Shown here one piece after another: positions 12,026 through 21,994 of a stretch of DNA of 64,000 nucleotides. The notes beneath the pieces were generated by a model. It was given only the letters and a program-made list of their open reading frames with translations. It was not told where the DNA came from and ran no database searches. Made by a program: the position numbers and the translations under genes. This DNA is from Pyrus communis. Lineage: Eukaryota; Streptophyta; Magnoliopsida; Rosales; Rosaceae. The stretch spans positions 19,920,428 to 19,984,427 of the forward strand of contig NC_084803.1 in assembly GCF_963583255.1 (NCBI RefSeq), read 5' to 3'. The number at the start of each line of letters is the position of its first letter. Positions within the stretch are counted from its first letter, which is position 1.

Positions 12026-13980
12026 TTAAGATATAATTACTTTGTTTACAATTGAGCGTGTTTTACACATGGCTTCCAATGGCACAGCTTTAGGCATAGT
12101 GAGTCCTTTACCTTCAGTCATATCAACCTCCTCCTCACCAACTCTCTCCCACTCGAAACATTGGATCAATGACCCTAAAGTCAATCCCACCACACGTTGG
12201 GCTAGTCCTGCTCCTGGGCAAGCCCTTCTTCCCGATCCAAATGTTATAAGCTTATGCGACATATCCTCACCGCTTTCGAACCTCTCAGGCTTGAAGCTTT
12301 CAGGATCGTCCCACAACTTTGGGTCCCTGTGTATGGCCCATGCATTGATCAATACTATTGTGCCACGCGGCACGTCAAATCCTTCAATAGTACAGTCTTC
12401 GGATGAAAGATGTGGGAGTAGCAGTGGCGCCGCTGGGCATAATCGAAAGGTCTCAGAGACAATGCTTTGCAGGTATGGTAGTTTAGAGATATCTGGTTCT
12501 TCCATCAAGTGCTCTTGACCCAATTGAGCATCCAGTTCGGCTCTAGCCTTTTTTAGCACACGCGGATGGTTAAGCAAATTCGACATAGCCCATTCTAATG
12601 TAACAGCTGATGTATCAGTACCCGCCAACAGCATAATCTGAATATTGCCCTTAAGTTAGCCACTTACTTGGGAAGGAAAAATAGAACACACACACACCCC
12701 AATGAAGTGCAATATATGTACCATTGAAGTGCATAACGCCATTTTGTATTTCTTTCTTATTAGCTATGATCACTATCATTCTGTAATTGTAATCCAAGAT
12801 GTTACTTTCAGTATGCTGTGATATGGTTAACAGTCACCATCCTGCAGCTTCATCTAAGTGTGACTACTGACCTAATTAAATTTAATGAGACATAAATAGT
12901 GAATATGCATGTGGCCAGGTGTCATATTAGCAAACCGATCATCTGCTACTGTGACAAAAATCAATACGCTACCAAATATACTAGTGTGACTAAAATCACT
13001 GTTGTCGCCAACTTTCACTGAGTGCCATAATAAATTTAACTTTATGATAAAAAAATAAAAAAATTCATGAGATATCATTTTGAACTAACCAGAATAAGTC
13101 CCTTGATGATTTGATCAGTGTAATACTCAGGCTGTGACTCCTGCAGAGAAAGCAAATGATCAATCATGGTACTAGTATTTCTACCCTTCTTGTTCCTGTG
13201 CTCATTGATGAGACCTTGCAAAAACGCATCGGTCATCTTAGCCAACCTCATAATCCTCTTCTCATACGCATCGCTCCCAACCCAGTTCAAAATCGGCAAA
13301 AAATCGGCTGGGTTGGCCGCCCCACTATGAGCAAGAGCCTCCTTCATAATCCGCCTAAATTGCCTCGCCTCCTCTTTGTCAACCGACGCGTCATTGCCGT
13401 AGTACCTCTTCCCCGCCACCATCATCATTATGTTGTTAAACGTCAGCTCCGAAAACATAGACTTGAGCTCGACCTTTGCAAAATGATCACGGGAGTTTTT
13501 TGAGAGTTTAAGTAATAGGTGTTTGACCTCTTCCTTTCGGATGTTCGAGGATGTATTGAGTCGAGCAGTGGAGAAGATTTCGATGGCACTAATCCGGCGG
13601 AGGTTGCGCCAGTGATCGCCATATGGAGAAGCGACTACGGTGGTGTAGTTGTAGCCTATGTGCTTGCCCATGAGCAAACGAGGGCGGTTGGCTAGGACGA
13701 TGTCATTTTTGGTGAAGCATTCCTGAACTGCGGACGAGGAGGAGACTATGACCACGCGGCGTGAGCCGAACCAGAGGGAGAATATGGGGCCGTGTTTTTG
13801 GGAGAGGCGGTGTAAGGTTCGGTGGACTGGGAAGTTAAGGAGGTGGAGGTGGCCGATGATTGGGAGGGAAAGTGGGCCTTGTGGGAGGTTAAGTTGAGGT
13901 CGTTTTCTCACGAGGAGGAATTTGAAGGTGAAGAACAGGAAGATAAGGGAGAGGGATATGTAGAACAAGAAGTCTTCCAT
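12026..13980 (-). CDS. cytochrome P450, CYP81-type (gene B)
   Basis: Exons 13980-13090 and 12637-12026 on the minus strand are joined in phase 0 across a 452-bp GT-AG intron, giving 500 aa. Exon 1 has exactly the same length (297 codons) as in gene A. Features: hydrophobic anchor at 5-22, hinge with [31 protein letters not shown] (302-307), ETFR (359-362, K-helix ExxR), PERF (414-417) and haem motif [10 protein letters not shown] with Cys437. As a CYP81-type enzyme it should be an ER-anchored monooxygenase in specialised metabolism; the substrate cannot be told. It resembles gene A closely in exon sequence and intron position, so the two arose by tandem duplication. No breaks were seen. Confidence 0.93.
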
Positions 13981-14016
13981 GGTTGAAATGAGTTAGAATG
14001 AGTTGTGAAGAAGTGA

Positions 14017-14024
14017 TATTTATA
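14017..14024 (-). promoter_or_regulatory. TATA box of P450 gene B
   Basis: TATAAATA on the minus strand lies about 40 bp upstream of the ATG at 13980. If used, the 5' UTR would be only about 10 nt. The same octamer serves gene A. Confidence 0.4.
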
Positions 14025-14516
14025 AGGGGAATTTTATGTGAATCATATGAAATGCTTTATTATTTTATTGCATAATTATCGTTAAGTACAAGATGAATTC
14101 GACAATAAAAATAAGTTTTATCAATAAATTCACACTCAAAAATCAAACCCTAATAAAGTAACAGAACCAGTACAAATCATGTTATTAGAAAATTTATCAG
14201 CAATATAGTTTTCATATTTACGTTCATGCTTCTTTTTATTACATAAAAATTGACAGTACCAAGTACAAATGAACAAGAAGTTTCTCACGGCATATCAAAA
14301 CTTCTTTTGTGTTTCACTAAGTTCTTGAGTTTATGTTATGTAGTGTTCTGTCTTTCACTTCTATATGTCTATTATCTCCAGCTCTCCAGCTCTCCAGCTA
14401 ACATTTGCATACTATTTGGCATCTGCTATGTGTTTCACTAAGTTTTCTAAATTAAGGATAGTTAACAACCCATCACAACAATTAATCTGATTTACATATT
14501 TCTATGTTTCTTATTT
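14025..14516. other. upstream region of gene B, nothing further seen
   Basis: AT-rich. A small frame at 14250-14441 has low-complexity, membrane-like composition and no recognisable similarity; I do not call it a gene. Confidence 0.35.
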
Positions 14517-14693
14517 TCAAATGAGTCTAAAGATAAATTTACATATTGAACTAGGTTTGTGTGTGTAATTTAAGTAGTAAATTTGAATTTAAAGAGATAT
14601 TAATATTTTATTTAAAAATAAAATGAATGTAAAAATAAGTTAAGGGCAGAAAAAAGTTATATAGGTTCAACTAAACTTTCCTATTTATAATGA
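14517..14693. repeat. dispersed repeat, second copy
   Basis: Diverged copy of the segment at 84-260, in the same orientation, sharing 'gtctaaagataaatttacat' and the downstream block order. Confidence 0.5.
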
Positions 14694-14855
14694 GAAAATG
14701 GACTCATTTTCTTAGTCCGTAAATTTCGGTTTATTTAAATCCTTCGTAAATTTTAGTTTATTTCAGTTTATTTATTTTGTTTTATATTAATTTATTTTAA
14801 GAAGAGAAAGGGATGGTGCGAAAATTCTCTCTCTATAAAAGGGTGTGGTACGCGG

Positions 14856-15301
14856 TATTATTGCTCAAGTAATTACGAAAGTTCTATGAGGCACTAAGGA
14901 ATTGTATTTAAATGGGAGCTAGATAACGTGATATTGTCACATCCCGATTCAGGCTTCACCATATCTCGGTCTCGACTCTTCTGTAGCATAATATTATCCG
15001 TTTTGGGCCCTGACCACGCCCTCACAGTTTTGTTTCTGGGAACTCAGACGAGAACTTCCTAATGGATCACTCATCCTAGGATTGCTCTCGCGCGAACTCT
15101 CTTAACTTCGGAGTTCCAATGGAATCTGAAGTCAGTGAGTTTCCAAAAGTCCTCGTGCTATATGGAGGTAGACATATACATATAAGGCATAGAAGATCCT
15201 TTCTCCTGAACGATGTGGTATCTAACAGATATTATTGCTCAAGTAATAACGAAAGTTCTATGAGGCACTAAGGAATTATATTTAAATGGGAGCTAGATAA
15301 C
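14856..15301. repeat. 72-bp direct duplication flanking a solo LTR
   Basis: The segment 14856-14927 (starting tattattgctcaagtaa, ending agctagataac) recurs at 15230-15301 with two visible mismatches. The two copies lie on either side of the Cassandra-like LTR. Because the LTR has its own 5-bp target duplication, the 72-bp pair looks like an older tandem duplication into which the LTR element jumped. Confidence 0.8.
14935..15227 (-). mobile_element. Cassandra-like TRIM solo LTR
   Basis: Starts TGTCACATCCCGA, ends in a degraded ATGTGGTATCTAACA, and is flanked by GATAT on both sides (14930-14934, 15228-15232). Internally it carries the diverged minus-strand 5S-rRNA-like segment ('cttaacttcggagttcc', 'gggaactcagacgagaactt') that marks Cassandra LTRs. 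It is clearly older than the intact copy at 21351-21989. Confidence 0.8.
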
Positions 15302-15394
15302 TATTCTGAGTTCTGAACTATCATACTTATCATTTGAATATAACGATATAGAATAAACATGTGAACTTGATCCATCAAAAGACTCATGCATATC

Positions 15395-16010
15395 TACCTC
15401 TAAATTGGAACCGGAACCGAAATATATTAACGGTTCGATTTGGTGCGGTTCCACTTAAATTTATGACTAAAACATTACGGTTCGGTCTACACCGGTTCCG
15501 ATTCGGTTCTTGCCGGTTTACGGTTCCTAATAATAAATTATTTGAACACCAAATCATCATGCATTCAAATACATCTTCTAAAACTGATTACATAAAGTTG
15601 CATACAACACATCTTTTTTAATGCAAATGTCTTTGGTAGTGGCACCAAGTCAACAAAAAGAGACAACTAAAATACATATGCACTGGTCAATCAGTCAACA
15701 AACAAAAAAATGATGAAACAAATTGCAAGTTTTCAGACTTCAGAGAGCAAGCAAGAAGCAGCAGCTCCTGTACACTATTTTTCAACCTATTATACCATGA
15801 CATGTGTGTGTATATATAATTTATTTATTTATTATTAATAAAACGGTTCAGTTCGGTTCGGCCAGTTCTTGGTCATTCGAAACCGGAACCGGTTTGAACG
15901 GTTCGGTTCGGTTTTTCACTCAAAGTTGACTTTTCCGGTCAACACGGTTTTTTTCGGTTTTTTTTCTTACGGTTCGATGCGGTTTTGCGGTTTTTATGCC
16001 CACCCCTATG
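15395..16010. repeat. CGGTTCGGTT-rich repeat, possible transposon ends
   Basis: Two arms rich in 'cggttcggttcggtt' and 'accggaaccg' (15400-15535 and 15840-16005) surround non-coding DNA. The right edge reads '...ggtttttatgcccacccc', a form common at the ends of some plant DNA transposons. Exact termini and target duplication were not found. Confidence 0.45.
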
Positions 16011-16770
16011 CATACATGTGGGTGTTGCAGAAAACAACTTATCCATTGGGTCATTACGATTTGTTTTTTTTTCTTATGTGTGTGGACATTGCCTGTTTCG
16101 GATAGCAAGGGGGACCATATGCATCCGTTTGTCTCTATAATTTTTGGATCTGATTGTTTTACATATATCTTTTCGAAATATAATAGTACAAATCGTGTTG
16201 TGTAATCGTACTTTTCATTTTAGTCTTGACCACTAATTTCAACAATTTTTTTTATATGTACTTACGCAATCGATAGCATAAAGTTTAGGATAAGATGAAG
16301 TTTATGCACCACTTTACTTAATTATTTTCCACTTTACCTAATTATTCTTGGCTTCCTAGCTACTCTGCCTCACCCTCTATAAAATTTTGTCAAACATCTT
16401 ATTCCGTTAACTCACGCTTAAATATAACATTATTTGACAATATCACTTGTAAAAATAACACGCCCGTGTTATGAAGAATCCATCCACGCAAAGAATCAGT
16501 AAAATAAATCCGATCGAGTGACATAAGTTGCAGATGTGCAGGAAAGTATTTTTGTATAAATCATCATCTTTTTCTTGTTTCGTTTTCACTATATGAGTTC
16601 GTCCTCATCAGGCGTCGACAGCTTCCATCATGCGCTGCCAGTGCTAGCTGGATCGACACCTACGTCAGGGAGTGCGTATTGTAAGTGCATACGTCAGCCA
16701 GTACGAATTCACACAATTGGATTTGCATTTGCATGCGACATGGATCAGAAAAGCAAAGCAAAGAAGAGTG
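16011..16770. other. spacer, no gene recognised
   Basis: Small frames at 15996-16205 and 16575-16778 show no recognisable domain. The segment 16703-16731 recurs beyond the adjacent solo LTR (18320-18348). Confidence 0.35.
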
Positions 16771-16775
16771 TGGTG

Positions 16776-18264
16776 TGATGAGTATATTTTATATTATATA
16801 TTTAACTTTATTCTTAGTATCTTTTGGTTAATATTTTGGAAGAATTTTGATATTTTGAATTGTATTTTTAATATAGGACATTTGACTTCTTCTAGAGCAA
16901 AACGTGATCAAATGGACGAATTTCGGAGTAATTTCAGTTAGAGGACGTTCGTGAGTCACTTGGCTTGATCGTATCAAAATATCATATTTTTCTACCAAGT
17001 GATGATTTTCTGGCAATAAAATAAAGGGGCGATGCATGGTGCTGGAATAGTGACGTTTTGGGCTTAACTTGCGTTTTTGGAGCCCAAGATGACCTCAGAT
17101 GGGTTCGTGGCCTTCTGGAGATGTGTTCAGAACGTTTTTATCTTTAAAACAACCTATCTTAGGCCGGATTTGAAAGAGATTTGAGGCTAAAACGTGGCTG
17201 AACAGTTTCTGTGCAGTTTATCCTAACTTAATTAGGACTTTATGTTTTAATATATTTTATTATTAGTTAGTTTCCTATTGGAAAGAAGAGATTTGGCTCT
17301 CAGGGATTGTGCGGCTGGCTTTTAGGGAGATATTTAAGGTTTTAGTCAGCCCTAGTTTGGGGCTATGCTTTCTTTTATGCAACTTTGGAGACAGAGAGAA
17401 TTGCTAGGGTTCTTGGAGATTTTCTACTTTAAGGTGTTTTCATTCCTTTTATTCTTAATAATATTTTCTATGATTTCAATTATGAATATGTGTAACTAAT
17501 TCCTTTTGCTAGGGCGAAGCCTTGAGTCTTAGCATGAATATGTAATTTTTATTTAATTGCTTATGATTGATTGCATGCACATGAATTATTAAACACTGTG
17601 ATTGAAACTATCTAATTGTCTTAATGCTTGATCACCATTAGGATCTTTAGAAAAGTAATTTGATTCAATTTTGGTCGGAAGGTTCCCTGAAATTGGTGCT
17701 GGCTTCATGTGGTTAAGAATTGTAATTTCACTTAAGATGAACACCAGTCTTAAGGGTTGCATGATTTTTCAAAGAGTTTTCATAAAGCATAATGAGTATC
17801 TCATTCATATTTGATCCGAACGTCCGGACGGATTGCATGTTAGATATACATTCTATGTTGGAGGTTCCAAGTAGAATATAAATTAGGAAAACCTAACATT
17901 CAAAGTGGCATGTGTAGATCATAAGTAATTGGTAAAAGTTCATAGGATTGCTTGGTGATGGTGAAACCCTGGTACTTTCTTAATTTGATTTTTCCAAAAC
18001 TTTTCCTTTTCTTTCAACTTTAATATTGCAGATTGTTTTATTTTTTATTAATTAAATTCATTTTATTATATTAGGTCATAAAAAGAAATTATCTCAAATT
18101 TTTATTTTACAATAATTAGTTGAAATTTGGTTTGTTTCGAATTATTTAATAATCCCTGTGGGTAATGACCTTGCAAGATCCATTTATACTACAATAACCT
18201 TGTCATTCTTGCAAGTATTATAGGAGTTTTTAGCCCGTTTGCGTGTGTGGTAAAATCTCTATCA
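16776..18264. mobile_element. gypsy-like solo LTR (1489 bp)
   Basis: The segment begins TGATGAGTATATTTTA, ends GTAAAATCTCTATCA and is flanked by TGGTG on both sides (16771-16775 and 18265-18269). Internal landmarks such as 'aatccctgtgggtaatgacc' and 'tataggagtttttagcccg' near the right end suit long Ty3/gypsy-type LTRs of dicots. No coding sequence. The superfamily is inferred from length and composition. Confidence 0.85.
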
Positions 18265-18295
18265 TGGTGCAAGGACAAATTCACAATTATCGGCC

Positions 18296-18478
18296 TCATA
18301 ACACTTCGAAATCACTATTGGATTCACACAATTGGATTTGCATTTGCATGTGATATTTACCCTTGAAGAATGTCCCGTCAACCACTATGAACGGCCTCAT
18401 AACACTTTGAAATCTTCTTATGCAAAGTCTAAGTGACATGAAACAATATAGAAAATGATTATTTCCATCGGTTTTCAA
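18296..18478 (-). pseudogene. MULE transposase fragment
   Basis: The minus-strand frame reads FQSVMRPFIVVDGTFFKGKY, which matches the start of the MULE transposase domain (typically 'FRSVMRPVIVVDGTFLKGKY', containing the first catalytic Asp). Immediately afterwards the family sequence is lost and the frame runs into scrambled DNA. Short duplications (cggcctcataacactt at about 18291 and 18391) show that the segment has been rearranged. Only about 40 residues of a protein several hundred long remain. Confidence 0.6.
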
Positions 18479-18940
18479 TATGTGTTAGTGTACCAAGATT
18501 TTTGGCTCATAAGACAAAAAAATAGGATGGAAGTACCTCGTAAGATTTCTTAGTGATCCTCTAACCAACTCCAATGCATGTTTCCTAACTCTCCTAGCCT
18601 TCACATAATTTAACTAACACCCATGTGCTTTCGCATTTCTTATACGATGTCACGTGGTGTATGTACTTGTAATACACCCTCGTAATATTGATTGGCACCG
18701 CAATTAACCACTTGGACGTTGAATTGTACCACCATTTAAAGAACTTGTTGAAGAATAGGATCTCACATTGGTCATATGACAAACTAATATGCAATTAATA
18801 TATGGGAGTTTACACCCCCTAATATCACCAAGACTTTTTGTGATAAAAACCCAACACCTAGCAATAGGTGGTTAAGTTAGAGTGGGCTATCCTTTCAACA
18901 GGTCCTGGATCCGATTCTTGGGGTCGAATTTGCCTCCTTA
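18479..18940. other. spacer, nothing recognised
   Basis: A frame on the minus strand at 18594-18794 has no recognisable domain. It could be more eroded MULE sequence, but nothing supports this directly. Confidence 0.3.
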
Positions 18941-19312
18941 GACCATTTTCAAAGGAGATGTCAAATTTCATTTTTATAGTTGATGTGGCAAAATAACATT
19001 TTGTAAAGTTTCATATTTCAATCGAGATGTCATTTAAAATGCTTTTTGGTAATTTATAAAATCAAGTGAGTCAGAATTTAATAATAAAATAATTAATAAG
19101 AAAATTAAGAAATATGTGGGCCCAACATTAAACTAAATTTTTTTTTTACAAAACAAGAAGTTTGGCGTTGCCTTCAAATTTGGAGGTGAAGAATGTTAAT
19201 TCATATAAGACTTTGGCATCTCTTTTGGAACTAGAAAACCACATTTTTTTTGTCAAAACGATCAATGTAGAAATTTTTACATCTCATTTGGAGATGCGCT
19301 TAAGTTGGGTTT
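18941..19312. mobile_element. MITE-like element
   Basis: The left end 'ttttcaaaggagatgtcaaa' and the right end 'tacatctcatttggagatgc' are imperfect inverted repeats bounding about 370 bp of AT-rich, non-coding DNA. Similar 'ggagatg' ends occur in the P450 intron MITE at about 27496-27652. Confidence 0.5.
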
Positions 19313-20213
19313 TTCGAAAAGTTTTGCTAGCTCTAGCTTAAGGATATTGAATGACCGACCCTCGAAAGTTGTGTTGACTCTAGTCCTTGAATGATGACTA
19401 GGCTCTTGAAAAATTGCACTAGCTTCGATATAATGGCTTGACTAGCTGCTGATGTGGGAATTGATTTCCCTTGTGATTCTGTGAGGGGCCACTCATGAGG
19501 GGCGGACATGTTGGAGAATAGGAGTTCACATTAATTATATGATAAAATAATACACAATTAACATTACAGAGATGTTTATGTTAAAACCCAACACTTAACA
19601 ATAGGTGATTAAGTTGAGACAATATCAGTGCAGAGGGGGTGTTAAGGGGGAGTGAAAGGTGCAGTCTCATAGGGCCTCAAATTTCAAGGGCCCCCAAAAT
19701 TTTTGTCATCTAATATTATGTAATAATGTTCTATGTTTAAAAAAGTTGTTTTTGATAGCATTTTAAAATCTTATTATGCACCTCTTATAAGAGTAATTTT
19801 TTTCCTTTCTAAATATAAAAATTTGGAGTTCAATGAGATATTCTATGTGCTAGTAATAACACCTAAAAACGATTTTTTTTTTCAATTTTATTATGTAATA
19901 ATGTTATATGTTCAAGTGAAACTTCAAAGTTAGAGTTTTGAAGTTTTTCTTTTTTCATGTTTGGATGTTTAAGAATGAATTGCTTTTTATTATTTAGTGA
20001 AGGTTATATTTGAAACCCTTTTTACTTATAATTAATAATATATGTAAACTTGCAATCAATGCTAAAATTTGTTTGGATTGTTCTTTTTTCATAAAACTAT
20101 CTTGAGGAGGGGTCCTTTTACAAATTTTGCATAGGGCCTCCGAATTCTCAAAGATGGCCATGTATCAGTGATATTAGTTGAACATGCTGGGCCTAAATAA
20201 AGAAAGCAGAGGT
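19313..20213. other. repeat-derived spacer, unclassified
   Basis: Contains two related motifs ('aacacctagcaataggtggttaag' at about 18851 and 'aacacttaacaataggtgatt' at about 19589) and a 'gggcctcaaatttcaagggc...catagggcctccgaattctc' framed block (19670-20145). The block looks transposon-derived, but I could not find its ends. Confidence 0.35.
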
Positions 20214-20542
20214 CCCACCATAAAACCAATTGACAATATGGAAAGTAGTCTAACCTTTTATAAACCCATGCAAGGTTTCTTCTTTCACCAATGTGGAATT
20301 ATTCTCAACATGCCCTTCATGTGTGGCGAATGTTCAAGCGTAACACGTAGGTAACACAACGAGGTGACGTGGAACGCGTGTGGCCTTTTGGCTTCACACA
20401 CGGGAAAATCCACTCTGAGTACTATGAAGAAAGTTGGGGTTCCATCATAAAACCAATTAGCAATATAAGGAGTAACCCAACATCTTATAAGCTCATGCAA
20501 ACTTTCTCATTTCGCCAATGTAGAATTCATTCTCAACAATAC
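20214..20542. repeat. pair of about 100-bp direct repeats, TRIM-like
   Basis: 20214-20316 and 20439-20542 share 'cataaaaccaatt(g/a)', '(c/t)cttataa(a/g)c(c/t)catgcaa' and 'caatgt(g/a)gaatt' in the same order. The spacing of about 225 bp suggests a very small LTR-type (TRIM) element or a local duplication. No PBS or PPT was identified. Confidence 0.45.
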
Positions 20543-20809
20543 ATAATTTATCATGCCGCACATACTTTACTTAACCTTCTACAACTTTTATGGTGCTTTC
20601 ATAGATTCCAGGTATTACGCTAGCTAGAGAGTATCAACCTTTGCTAACAAAAATGTGTTCATGTTGGGAAAAAAAGCTTGAATCATTGATTCAGGTAACA
20701 GTTGCATTTTCCAGTGGTCCGCCGGATGAGCTTGCGTCGAGAGCAACAATATAGCTGAAAGAACTGAAGACCAGAGGATGCACTCCAATGTTTCATGGCA
20801 GTCTTCAAT

Positions 20810-20845
<36 letters not shown>

Positions 20846-20922
20846 CTTTTTAAATTAAATAAAAAAGGAGAACGTGAGTAGATTAATAACCATGTAGCAA
20901 AGTTCTAAATATTGTTTATAGC
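20543..20922. other. spacer with a poly-T tract
   Basis: A T run occupies 20812-20840. No gene recognised. It lies immediately downstream of the P450 pseudogene. Confidence 0.4.
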
Positions 20923-21129
20923 TCAAGCCGTCATAATCTGGTTCACAATAACAGAGCGTGCTTTGCACTTAGCCTCCAATGGCACGACTTTAGGCATTAT
21001 GAATCCCTTACCTTCAGCCATATCAATCTCCTTTTCACTAACTCTCTTTCACTCAAAGCATTGGATCAATGACCCCAAAGTCAGCCTCATCATACGTTTC
21101 GCTAGGCCCTGCCCAGGGCAAGCCCTTCT

Positions 21130-21303
21130 TGTAGAAAAAAGATATTTTTATTGATAAGCTTAACTGACAATGCACAAGAATATATATAGCCATAGAGGCT
21201 CGTTACATCAGTACCCTTATCTTCTACAACGAATTACACAAATACCACAATTAACTATTTACTGTTGGAACTAACTTGTGACTGGTTTAGATTTCTCAAT
21301 ACA
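21130..21303 (-). repeat. copia 3' LTR
   Basis: 174 bp, TG...CA on the plus strand, followed inward by the polypurine tract at about 21304-21313. Confidence 0.88.
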
Positions 21304-21350
21304 CCCCCTCAAGCTGAGCTTGGGATCAACTGAGGAACCAAGAGGAAGCT

Positions 21351-21989
21351 TGTCACATCCCGACCCGGGCGGGATCACTTCCCGGGCCCGCTCCACCACC
21401 GTAGCACGATATTGTCCGCTTTGGGCTTACCATTCCCTCACGGTTTTGTTTTTGGGAACTCACGAGCAACTTCCCAGTGAGTCACCCATCATGGGATTGC
21501 TCTAGCCCCTTTCTCGCTTAACTTCGGAGTTCCTACGGAACCCGAAGCCAGTGAGCTCCCAAAAGGCCTCGTGCTAGGTAGGGATGGGAATATACATTTA
21601 AGGATCACTCCCCTGGGCGATGTGGGATGTCACAATCCACCCCCCTTAGGGGCCCGACGTCCTCGTCGGCACACACGCGGCCAGGGTTAGGCTCTGATAC
21701 CAATTTATCACATCCCGACCCAGGCGGGATCACTTCCCGGGCCCGCTCCACCACCGTAGCACGATATTGTCCGCTTTGGGCTTACCATTCCCTCACGGTT
21801 TTGTTTTTGGGAACTCACGAGCAACTTCCCAATGGGTCACCCATCATGAGATTGCTCTAGCCCCTTTCTCGCTTAACTTCGGAGTTCCTACGGAACCCGA
21901 AGCCAGTGAGCTCCCAAAAGGCCTCGTGCTAGGTAGGGATGAGAATATACATTTAAGGATCACTCCCCTGGGCGATGTGGGATGTCACA
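21351..21989 (-). mobile_element. Cassandra TRIM element, nested in the copia element
   Basis: Two 284-bp LTRs (21351-21634 and 21706-21989) enclose a 71-bp interior. Reading on the minus strand, the interior starts with TGGTATCAGAGCC, a perfect initiator-Met tRNA primer-binding site (21690-21702), and ends with the polypurine tract TAAGGGGGGTGG. The target duplication is AAGCT (21346-21350, 21990-21994). The LTRs differ at only about six sites, so it is younger than the copia element around it. Each LTR contains a minus-strand 5S-rRNA-like segment, the hallmark of Cassandra. It encodes no protein and must rely on other elements for movement. Confidence 0.93.
21454..21535 (-). other. 5S-rRNA-like segment in Cassandra LTR
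   Basis: On the minus strand 'aactccgaagttaagcg' and 'gatgggtgac...tgggaagt' correspond to the conserved middle and 3' parts of plant 5S rRNA. An equivalent copy is in the second LTR (about 21809-21890). Cassandra LTRs are known to carry 5S sequences with a Pol III promoter; whether these copies are transcribed is unknown. Confidence 0.8.
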
Positions 21990-21994
21990 AAGCT

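Noticed and set aside
21454..21890. Genuine 5S rRNA genes
   Set aside because: Only the conserved middle and 3' parts match, within LTRs with PBS and PPT. This is the Cassandra signature, not a 5S array.
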